This document shows positions 57,199 to 64,000 of a DNA stretch of 64,000 nucleotides, piece after piece. The position numbers and the translations under genes are program-made. A model generated the notes under the pieces. That model was not told the DNA's origin. It made no database searches and saw only the letters and a program-made list of their open reading frames with translations. The stretch spans positions 2,327,662 through 2,391,661 of the forward strand of contig NZ_FOAF01000001.1 in assembly GCF_900109575.1 (NCBI RefSeq), in the 5' to 3' direction. Within the stretch, counting starts at the first letter, position 1; the number at the start of each line of letters is the position of its first letter. The stretch comes from Olivibacter domesticus (lineage in GTDB: Bacteria > Bacteroidota > Bacteroidia > Sphingobacteriales > Sphingobacteriaceae).

Positions 57199-60100
57199 TT
57201 AAAATTTAACATTCAAATTAAAGCCGATGCTTCGTGTAGTAGGCAGCTGCAGGCTTTCCAGTCCCTGTGCATTCCCCGTATTGAAAGCCGTCTCCGGATC
57301 AATATTAGGTGCATTTTTATGTATAATCCATAGATTCCTTGCCACCAGAGCAAAAGAGGCGCTCTGCAGTCCTATTTTTGAGATCCAGCGGTTCGGTAGG
57401 TGATATCCAAGTTTCACTTCTCTTAGTTTTACATAAGATGCATCAAAAACGTTAGGTTCATTCGTGCGGTAACGGGCCTTGTAGTATTGCTGGGCAGAGA
57501 CAATTTTAGCGTTCTCGCTGCCATCGGCATTTACACCATCCACGATAATTCCATCATCATAGGTCACATCACCAACCGTATAGCTCAGTCCCCCATGTTC
57601 AGCATCCCTTCCAGGAAGTGTAGACGCCAATACTCCGGTACCGGTACCTGTTGCATTAGTGCCCGAATAGATTTTACCGCCATGTTTAATATCGATCAAG
57701 AAGCTTAAATCAAAGTCTTTGTAGCGGAAAGAGTTGGTTATTCCGCCAAGCCAATCCGGTGTAAACTTGCCGAAATAATGATTAACAGGGTCTGTTGTTG
57801 GAATTCCATTGGCATCTACCACAATTCTTCCATCCCCATCCCGAAGAAAAGCCGTACCATAAAGCATACCATAAGGTTGTCCAACGCTTGCCAATACTTG
57901 TGCAGAACCGCTTGATCCGATGGTGTAACTTTGTAGATCTCCTGCTTCATCGAGCTCTACTACTCGACTCTTATTGCTAGAAAAATTCACATTCACGTCC
58001 CACTGAAAATCATTTTTTCTTAAAGGTGTCAAACCCAATTGTACTTCGATTCCTTTATTATTGATTTTCCCGGCATTTACCAGCTGCTTCTTATAACCTG
58101 TAGAAGGACTGACGTCGACACTAAGAATTTGATTAATACTATTGATATCATATATGCTGACGTCCAGGCGTAACCGATTATCAAACAAAGCTAATTCGGT
58201 ACCTATTTCTGCGGAAGTGGTGGTTTCCGGTTTCAAGTCTGGATTTTTCTTGATATCATTTACTGTTAACTGTGGGCTATCTGAATATGGAGCACTGAAA
58301 ATATAAGAATCAATTAAGTTATAAGGGTCAGTATCTTTCCCTACCTTCGACCAGCCACCACGCAATTTCCAATAGGAGAGCACATCACTTTGCAGCGCAA
58401 AGGCTTCCGACAATACAATACTGGCATTTACTGAAGGATAGAAATAAGAAAGATTATCCACAGGCAGAGTAGACGACCAATCGTTACGTGCGGTCAGGTT
58501 CAAAAACGCATAGTTCTTAAAACCGATCTGTGCAGACGAGAAAAGACTATATGTTTTCAGAGAGCTGTATTCTCCCAGCGAAACCAGGGCATCCCGTGAA
58601 TTTGCCAAAGTATAAACATCAGGTACTGCTAAACGCGGAGCCTTCTGATCATTGCGTTGCCGCGACTGGCTCCGGATATTACCACCCGCCAAAATGTCCA
58701 GCCTAAAATCTGCAGAAAGCGGTTGATTATAGTTTAAGGTAAATTCTGTATTGTTCTCATTGACGGTATAAGCATCCTCTTCATAAGAGCCGAAAGGTGT
58801 GCCATTCGTGCCATAGGCGATCCGTATTTTACGCCTATCGGTATAATAATCATTCCCCGAGCGGAAATTTGCCGTCAAGAAATCATTGATCTTATAGTTT
58901 AACCCTACATTTCCGAAAATGCGATCTCTTTGCTGCTGTACAATATTTTCTTCTGCAATGAAATATGGATTGCTGTAATAGCTATTATTCCAATTGACTA
59001 GGTTACCATCTGCATCGCGATAATTCTTTAGTCGATTGACATCCACCTGCCTCCCGAACCACGTAAACTGTAGCATATAGCCATTAGAACGAAATCCCCC
59101 TACGCCTGGCAGGTTACCCGAATTGGTGCGTACATAATTAGCATTTGCAGTAAGAGTAAGATCAGGTGTAATCTTATAGGAAGTATTCAGGTTAAAATTA
59201 TTCTTTTCGATTGACGAGTTTGGTACAATCCCGGTTTGGTTACTGTTATTATAGGAAAAGCGGTAATCTATTTTATCGGTAGCATCTGTAATGGCAATAC
59301 CATTGTTCAAGGTTCTACCAGTTCCAAAGAAGCTCCGTACATTGTCCGGATGCGGTAAGAAAGGTACAGCTTCGCCATTGGAATAAAACTGCGGTATCAA
59401 CCTGCCGTCCATTTTTGGGCCCCAACTTTCGTCTACCCCATCGTTTATACCACCACCTTTACCATCTACGTAGCTGAATTTCCCATCAGCCCCCTGTCCA
59501 AAAACATTTTGATAATCGGGCAATACCGCAACACGTTCAAAAGTATTATTCGAATTGATACTTATACCAAGTCCCTTTCTTTTTGAACCAGATTTGGTTG
59601 TAATCAAAATAACGCCAGCGGCAGCTCTCGAACCATAAAGTGCTGCCGCATTGGGTCCTTTCAATACGCTCATCGATTCAATATCTTCGCTATTTATGTC
59701 AGAAATGGCATTTGCATAGTCCCGATTTCCGCTCGTGCCCAATTGCGAGTTATCCACTGGCGTGCCATCAATAACAAACAGGGGCTGATTATTACCGGCA
59801 ATGGAAGTTTCCCCTCGGATGATAATACGGGAAGACCCCATATTCCCTTGGCTATTCGTAACCTGCACCCCGGCCACCTTGCCTGCCAATGAATTGACCA
59901 GATTGCTTTCCTTTGCTTCCGACAGATCTGTTCCTTTCACCTCCTGGATGGAATAGCCCAACGATTTTTTCTCTTTCGAAATGTTCAGTGCGGTAACGAC
60001 CACTTCATCGAGTGCATTTTCCTGTTCGTCAAGCCTTACTTCTAAGTATGACTGATTACTTTGCAACACAATAACCTGCTCCGTATAACCAATATAACTA

Positions 60101-60318
60101 AAACGAAGCTGGCTGCCGGATGGCACATTTAAACTGAATTTCCCGGCAGCATCTGTTTGTGCTGCTGTATTGCTACCAATAACCTGAACACTTACTCCAG
60201 GCAAGCCTTCCCCTGTACTAGCAGCTACCACAGCTCCACGAAGGGCCGTGGTTTGCGCGTGAGCATAAAGACATAATAATGGCCATAACCATATGGTCCA
60301 TATGATTTTTTTTGACAT
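57199..60318 (-). CDS. SusC/RagA-family TonB-dependent outer-membrane transporter
   Basis: This 1039-residue protein has a signal peptide ending around A-H-A-Q, a carboxypeptidase-like domain (about 24-110: L-R-G-A-V-V-A-A-S-T-G-E-G-L-P-G-V-S), the D-E-V-V-V-T-A-L segment, a plug with G-Q-N-like N-N-Q-P-L-F-V-I-D-G-T-P-V and N-A-A-A-L-Y-G-S-R-A-A-A-G-V, and a barrel ending in N-V-K-F. There is no STN domain, so it is not a FecR/sigma-linked receptor; the LytS/LytTR pair may control it. Its substrate is not known. The gene lies just downstream of the ACP/AMP-ligase cluster. Confidence 0.95.
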   Translation of the reverse strand: MSKKIIWTIWLWPLLCLYAHAQTTALRGAVVAASTGEGLPGVSVQVIGSNTAAQTDAAGKFSLNVPSGSQLRFSYIGYTEQVIVLQSNQSYLEVRLDEQENALDEVVVTALNISKEKKSLGYSIQEVKGTDLSEAKESNLVNSLAGKVAGVQVTNSQGNMGSSRIIIRGETSIAGNNQPLFVIDGTPVDNSQLGTSGNRDYANAISDINSEDIESMSVLKGPNAAALYGSRAAAGVILITTKSGSKRKGLGISINSNNTFERVAVLPDYQNVFGQGADGKFSYVDGKGGGINDGVDESWGPKMDGRLIPQFYSNGEAVPFLPHPDNVRSFFGTGRTLNNGIAITDATDKIDYRFSYNNSNQTGIVPNSSIEKNNFNLNTSYKITPDLTLTANANYVRTNSGNLPGVGGFRSNGYMLQFTWFGRQVDVNRLKNYRDADGNLVNWNNSYYSNPYFIAEENIVQQQRDRIFGNVGLNYKINDFLTANFRSGNDYYTDRRKIRIAYGTNGTPFGSYEEDAYTVNENNTEFTLNYNQPLSADFRLDILAGGNIRSQSRQRNDQKAPRLAVPDVYTLANSRDALVSLGEYSSLKTYSLFSSAQIGFKNYAFLNLTARNDWSSTLPVDNLSYFYPSVNASIVLSEAFALQSDVLSYWKLRGGWSKVGKDTDPYNLIDSYIFSAPYSDSPQLTVNDIKKNPDLKPETTTSAEIGTELALFDNRLRLDVSIYDINSINQILSVDVSPSTGYKKQLVNAGKINNKGIEVQLGLTPLRKNDFQWDVNVNFSSNKSRVVELDEAGDLQSYTIGSSGSAQVLASVGQPYGMLYGTAFLRDGDGRIVVDANGIPTTDPVNHYFGKFTPDWLGGITNSFRYKDFDLSFLIDIKHGGKIYSGTNATGTGTGVLASTLPGRDAEHGGLSYTVGDVTYDDGIIVDGVNADGSENAKIVSAQQYYKARYRTNEPNVFDASYVKLREVKLGYHLPNRWISKIGLQSASFALVARNLWIIHKNAPNIDPETAFNTGNAQGLESLQLPTTRSIGFNLNVKF

Positions 60319-60500
60319 GAATTAAAAAATTAAAAGTAAACCGAAATTAAGTTGATAGAGCTTGCATTATCACATGCAAGAAATGAATGAACCACACATA
60401 TAGGATTGTGGTATCCGCTTTGACGACAAAAATTTGGACAATTCAGTGCGTAAAAGGAAAAATTTAACCATAGCTATGAGTTGATAACGTTCATGGCCAG

Positions 60501-60508
60501 CAAAGGTA
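60501..60508 (-). promoter_or_regulatory. Possible -7 box of the second susCD operon
   Basis: On the minus strand TACCTTTG fits TAnnTTTG. It is about 180 bases upstream of the susC start, leaving a long leader. The -33 region only has an AT-rich GATTTTAT stretch. Confidence 0.4.
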
Positions 60509-60551
60509 ATATATTATATATATAAAATCTACTGTTTTTGTAGTTTTTTTT

Positions 60552-60580
60552 ACTCGCAGCAAAAAATGAGCGCTGCGAGT
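60552..60580. repeat. Hairpin between the AMP-ligase gene and susC
   Basis: ACTCGCAGC and GCTGCGAGT pair perfectly (9 bp) around an 11-base loop, 43 bases after the ligase stop. The T run lies before the stem on the plus strand and reads as an A run after it on the minus strand, so a terminator role for the ligase gene is uncertain. Confidence 0.5.
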
Positions 60581-60622
60581 ACCGCAAATGCTGCTTAGGA
60601 GTCTATAATTTAGGACTATAAC

Positions 60623-62032
60623 TTATAATGGTAAGCCAAGCAATTCACCGGTAGCGTTATAGTCTATTTTACCATTCGCTGTTAATGTCACATCATTTAT
60701 GGAATATATTTTTAGAACGTTAGGGTGTATGTGCACTTTTTTATGAAGCACCTCTTTTATCGCCTCATCGGCCATCTCATGCTTTACACAAACTACCACT
60801 ATATATTTATCTTCAACGCCTAGGCAGATAAAGTTTGCCTGACTAAAATTATTTTTCAGTAATTGTTCTATTTCATCTAAATTAATACGTATTCCGAATA
60901 GTTTAACGATTCTTTTCATTCTTCCAGTAATATAATAAAACCCTTCATCATCGCGCATAGCAAGGTCACCGGTACGTAAGTACTCAGGCTGTTCAAAATG
61001 GGCCAGATCTTTCGGGCCATTTGCATATCCTCCATGCACGTTTGGGCCAGCATATAATAGCTCACCGGTCGCTTCATCTAAATGAAACGTTCCATTTTTA
61101 ATGGGTTTGCCAATAGCACCCAGCTTATCTAATAATTTTTCCGGCGGTAAAAAGGCCATACGCGCTGTCGCCTCTGTTTGCCCATACATTACATAATAAT
61201 CTATTCCGTTCTCCGCAGCATACAATGCGTACTGCTCCAGTAAGTTTTTGTTGAGCTTTCCGCCCGCTTGGGTTAGGTAACGCAATGATGGGTATTGCTT
61301 TTTCAAAAAACCTAAACGCATCAGCATCTCGTATATATATGGAACCCCTGCCAAAGAAGTGTATTGAAACCGATCCCATTCATTCCAAAATTCTTTTTGC
61401 ATCACATCGCTATTTGTGCAAACCAATTTGGCTCCCGCAATAGCATTCGTAGTAAAAATGGAAAGACCGTATGAATAATATAAAGGAAGATTTAGCGGGG
61501 TTACATCCGTAGCTTTTATGGGCAAATAATCGAGAATAGCATAGGCATTCTGAATTAGGTTTTTTTCGGAAAGTTTCACAAATTTAGGCGATCCAGTGCT
61601 TCCAGAAGTACTTAACAGAATTTTGAGGTCTTGGTGCAAGAGATATGGCTTGGGCTTTCTACTTACAAATAAAGTTGCTTTTTGCCATTTATATTTTTCA
61701 TACCCACTTTTATCGCTGCGGGTATGGTCGTAAATAATAGCTGGGCAGTATAATGCTTCTAGTTGCTCTTTAAATGCTCCATCTAATTTTGGACTCAAAA
61801 GTGCCAGAACCCACTTTTCCTTTAAAAAATTCACCAAAGCGCTCACTGCGGTGACAGAATTATCTAAATAAAGAAAAGCAAGTCCTCGCTCATTCGGTAA
61901 AGGTAATTCCTCACCCAATAAGTCAAGAGCCGTATATTCCATCCCATTCACATCGAGGTAACGAAGGTGCTTATTTTTTGTAATGAGGTCATATAACCCA
62001 TCCATACTTGCTGCTGCTATCATCTCTTCCAT
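60623..62032 (-). CDS. AMP-forming acyl/aminoacyl ligase (ANL superfamily)
   Basis: This 469-residue adenylating enzyme activates a carboxylic acid and most likely loads it on the carrier protein encoded immediately upstream (stop and start are one base apart). Motifs: phosphate loop S-T-S-G-S-T-G-S-P-K-F-V-K-L-S near residue 147, Y-G-Q-T-E-A-T-A-R-M near 275, Y-L-R-T-G-D-L-A near 350, and the terminal lysine in A-N-G-K-I-D-Y near 456. It is shorter than common acyl-CoA ligases. The substrate pocket cannot be read by eye with confidence. Confidence 0.88.
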   Translation of the reverse strand: MEEMIAAASMDGLYDLITKNKHLRYLDVNGMEYTALDLLGEELPLPNERGLAFLYLDNSVTAVSALVNFLKEKWVLALLSPKLDGAFKEQLEALYCPAIIYDHTRSDKSGYEKYKWQKATLFVSRKPKPYLLHQDLKILLSTSGSTGSPKFVKLSEKNLIQNAYAILDYLPIKATDVTPLNLPLYYSYGLSIFTTNAIAGAKLVCTNSDVMQKEFWNEWDRFQYTSLAGVPYIYEMLMRLGFLKKQYPSLRYLTQAGGKLNKNLLEQYALYAAENGIDYYVMYGQTEATARMAFLPPEKLLDKLGAIGKPIKNGTFHLDEATGELLYAGPNVHGGYANGPKDLAHFEQPEYLRTGDLAMRDDEGFYYITGRMKRIVKLFGIRINLDEIEQLLKNNFSQANFICLGVEDKYIVVVCVKHEMADEAIKEVLHKKVHIHPNVLKIYSINDVTLTANGKIDYNATGELLGLPL

Positions 62033-62272
62033 TTATATATGGACATTATATTTCACCAATACCTCACACACTTTTCCGTAAGTTGTCATCTCCAGTATAT
62101 CTTCTGTTTCAACAGCTATTTCAAATTTGTTTTCAAGCGCTGTAATCAGGTACATATGCGCCATAGAATCCCATTCGGCAATTCCTTGATACGCTAAACT
62201 TTCATTCACTGCTGCTACTGGTATAGATAGTCCTTCTGCAAAGGCATCTTTTAATTTTTCTATATTATTCAT
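62033..62272 (-). CDS. Free-standing acyl/peptidyl carrier protein
   Basis: The 79-residue protein has the four-helix carrier fold with the phosphopantetheine serine in E-W-D-S-M-A-H-M-Y-L near residue 37. W-D-S-M rather than the D-S-L of fatty-acid ACP points to a secondary-metabolism or surface-polysaccharide role. The AMP-ligase gene follows directly and the MATE gene precedes it by 37 bases. Confidence 0.9.
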   Translation of the reverse strand: MNNIEKLKDAFAEGLSIPVAAVNESLAYQGIAEWDSMAHMYLITALENKFEIAVETEDILEMTTYGKVCEVLVKYNVHI

Positions 62273-62309
62273 TTATTTCCTATTTTAATTTAACATACGT
62301 CTATTTAAT

Positions 62310-63707
62310 CTACACAACAATCTGTTTCCATTTTCCTTGTCTGAACACATATACACAAGCCGTTGCAAGTACTATTTCGGAAAACATGATAGCTATAAAA
62401 ATGCCATTGGCACCCCAGTTGGCGGTGATTGCCAGTAAATATGCCAAAGGCAATTGCGTAACATAAAACATCAATATGTTAAGCAGCGTTACTGTGCCCA
62501 CAGCTCCCGAAGCGTTGAGCGCTCTTGATATCACCATCGTGTAGCCGAAGAAGAAGTATGCAATTGCCATATATTGCAAATAGGTAGTCGCGCTGTTTAG
62601 CACGGCTACATCATTCGTAAAGATCCCTACAATTGAACGCGCGTAAAAGAGTAGCATAATGGCTGCTAATCCAAGATAACACATATTAAAAACACCCGTT
62701 TTCCAAACAGACTCTTCTGCTCGTTCGGGCTGCTTGGCGCCAAGGTTCTGCCCGGTCAATACACCGGCAGCATTGGCAATACCCCAGGCGGGTAGTACCG
62801 TAAACATAACTATTCTATTCGCTAAGATATATCCAGCAAGTGTGCTCTCACCTAATTTTGCAACAATAACAATCATAAGAAACCGACTAGACGAAGGAAC
62901 TAAGAATTGCAAAGTGCCTGCAGTAGCGAGTTTAATCAACCGGTTCATAAGAACAGGAGCAAAACGCAGCTGCCTTTTTCCAATAATAAGCCGCCTATTA
63001 GTTTTAACAAGATGCCATAATTGATAGGCAACCACCACACCGTTGGCTGCAACCATTGCTATCCCTGCTCCAACTATACCTAACGCAGGGAAAGGGCCTA
63101 TACCATAAATAAGCAAGGCACATAATACGGCGTTGATGAAGTTCGCCATAATCAATGCACGCATCGCTCTAAAGGCATCGCCTGCTCCACGGAAGATACC
63201 ATTTAATATGATGCGCATAATCATTAAACATGCACCGCCAAACATGAACTTCGTATAGACATTTCCGTACCCAATCAGCTGACTATTTGCTCCGGAAAAT
63301 TGTACAATTTCCTTACTGTACGTAAATGCAAGACCGCTGCACAGGATGCCTATGAAGACGCCGATATAAACTACTTGCATAGCGGTGTGTCCAGCCAGTT
63401 TAGGTTTTTGCTCACCTACTCGCCTAGCAATCATGGTAGTGGCAGCAATCCCCAAGCCTGTTGCAACAGATTGCAATAGAATCAGTACCGAATTGCTGAT
63501 ACCTACAATGGTGATTGCGCGTTCACCTAAGCTGCTTACGAACAGTAGGTCAACCACCACAAAAAGCGACTCCATGCTCAGTTCAAGCATCGTTGGAACA
63601 GCGAGTAAGAAGGTAGCTCTATTCACGCTGCCCACGGTAAAATTTCGCTCACTTCCCTGTAAGGCGATCCGGAACAGATTAAATAAGGATCGTATTTTTA
63701 ATAGCAC
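62310..63707 (-). CDS. MATE-family efflux transporter
   Basis: This 465-residue membrane protein has about twelve helices in two MATE halves, with F-L-L-A-V-P-T-M-L-E-L-S near residue 32, A-T-T-M-I-A-R-R-V-G near 88 and A-A-G-V-L-T-G-Q-N-L-G-A near residue 320. The start is a GTG at 63707, 27 bases after the previous gene. In this context (N-hydroxylase, carrier protein and ligase) it probably exports the cluster's product; MATE exporters often have broad substrates, so this is inference. Confidence 0.92.
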   Translation of the reverse strand: MLLKIRSLFNLFRIALQGSERNFTVGSVNRATFLLAVPTMLELSMESLFVVVDLLFVSSLGERAITIVGISNSVLILLQSVATGLGIAATTMIARRVGEQKPKLAGHTAMQVVYIGVFIGILCSGLAFTYSKEIVQFSGANSQLIGYGNVYTKFMFGGACLMIMRIILNGIFRGAGDAFRAMRALIMANFINAVLCALLIYGIGPFPALGIVGAGIAMVAANGVVVAYQLWHLVKTNRRLIIGKRQLRFAPVLMNRLIKLATAGTLQFLVPSSSRFLMIVIVAKLGESTLAGYILANRIVMFTVLPAWGIANAAGVLTGQNLGAKQPERAEESVWKTGVFNMCYLGLAAIMLLFYARSIVGIFTNDVAVLNSATTYLQYMAIAYFFFGYTMVISRALNASGAVGTVTLLNILMFYVTQLPLAYLLAITANWGANGIFIAIMFSEIVLATACVYVFRQGKWKQIVV

Positions 63708-63734
63708 GTAAATTTATTTTAATGACATCAAAAA

Positions 63735-64000
63735 TTATTGATATATTTTTGCTTCATTAGACTGCTTTTCTACCTCTCCTTTTTTCATTTCATCCGCACC
63801 GAAGGTTTGAAAAGCAATTTTTTCTTCCACTTTATAGACTACTCGGCCAAGCAGTTCATTCAATATGTACGAATTTCTATAAGCGCCCATACCCAGATCA
63901 GGTGTTACAAAACCGTGGCTATGCAGTTCGACATTCTGTACATAGACCTCTTGTTGGTTTTTATCAATTGTATAATTTCTTTTTACATCCAAAGCACTTG
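63735..64000 (-). CDS. C-terminus of a SidA/IucD-like amine N-hydroxylase (cut by window edge)
   Basis: The reading frame is open to the window end, so this is the last 88 or so residues of a longer protein. The segment V-Y-V-Q-N-V-E-L-H-S-H-G-F-V-T-P-D-L-G then G-A-Y-R-N-S-Y-I-L-N-E-L-L-G-R matches the C-terminal end of lysine N6-/ornithine N5-monooxygenases (K_oxygenase family), where E. coli IucD has A-G-M-H-T-H-G-I-A-D-P-Q-L-S. These flavoenzymes make the hydroxylamines of hydroxamate siderophores. Only the C-terminus is seen, so substrate and intactness are unknown. Confidence 0.68.
   Translation of the reverse strand, partial: SALDVKRNYTIDKNQQEVYVQNVELHSHGFVTPDLGMGAYRNSYILNELLGRVVYKVEEKIAFQTFGADEMKKGEVEKQSNEAKIYQ

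Larger units (their letters stand above)
60319..60622. other. Intergenic region upstream of the second susC
   Basis: This 304-base AT-rich stretch contains a TACCTTTG box on the minus strand (60501-60508), a hairpin (ACTCGCAGC / GCTGCGAGT, 60552-60580) next to a T run and a short CTAC/GTAG hairpin. It probably separates the transcription unit of the biosynthetic genes from that of susCD. Confidence 0.5.

Noticed and set aside
1-64000. CRISPR arrays, insertion sequences, prophage or toxin-antitoxin loci
   Set aside because: No regularly spaced repeats, intact transposase, integrase or phage gene seen on either strand.

Overview
The window comes from a member of the Bacteroidota, most likely the family Sphingobacteriaceae (Sphingobacterium, Pedobacter or Olivibacter type). 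Support: two SusC/SusD outer-membrane pairs, a FecR/ECF sigma pair with a C-terminal DUF4974-like part, LytTR/LytS two-component genes, BBP2-type porin, TAnnTTTG-type promoter boxes and moderate-to-low GC by eye. No rRNA, tRNA, CRISPR array, phage or insertion sequence was recognised.

Layout. 1-6.8 kb (minus): sigma factor, FecR anti-sigma, SusC with an STN signalling domain, SusD; a self-regulated nutrient uptake locus. 7-9.6 kb: unlinked small genes (nuclease, acetyltransferase, YjbR protein, serine hydrolase). 9.7-16.3 kb (plus): Kdp high-affinity potassium pump (kdpF, A, B, C) preceded by a conserved unknown gene and two tiny membrane ORFs, followed by an outer-membrane porin; no kdpDE is present. 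16.3-18.1 kb (minus): deacylase plus acetyltransferase of the type found in Bacteroidota arginine clusters. 18.4-22.6 kb: pirin, Crp-family regulator, isoaspartyl methyltransferase, a tiny HTH protein and a luciferase-like oxidoreductase. 22.6-23.7 kb: a decayed phosphate-uptake locus in which the front of pstS is joined to the back of phoU, with pstCAB missing. 23.7-26.9 kb (minus): arsenic operon (arsR, DUF6428-like Cys-rich protein, ArsN-like acetyltransferase, arsC, acr3). 27-29.4 kb: azoreductase and an ECF42 sigma/YciI pair.

29.6-45.2 kb (plus) is a complete respiratory complex I operon (nuoA, B, CD, E-N), with fused nuoCD, a long nuoG and subunit lengths like the E. coli enzyme. A CBS-domain gene is translationally coupled in front of nuoA, and about 0.5 kb of repeat-like non-coding DNA splits nuoH from nuoI. 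45.3-47.1 kb: a subclass B1 metallo-beta-lactamase and a SASA-type carbohydrate esterase. 47.6-53 kb (plus): a D-galactonate catabolic operon (lactonase-like, dgoA, dgoD, transporter, dgoK), ended by a clear terminator.

53-60.3 kb (minus): a second SusC/SusD pair followed by a LytS/LytTR two-component system and a small secreted protein. 60.6-64 kb (minus): an edge-truncated small biosynthetic cluster consisting of the C-terminus of an N-hydroxylating (SidA/IucD-like) monooxygenase, a MATE exporter, a free acyl carrier protein and an AMP-forming ligase. This cluster and the pst deletion scar are the two most interesting things seen. All assignments rest on reading motifs by eye; no database search was run.
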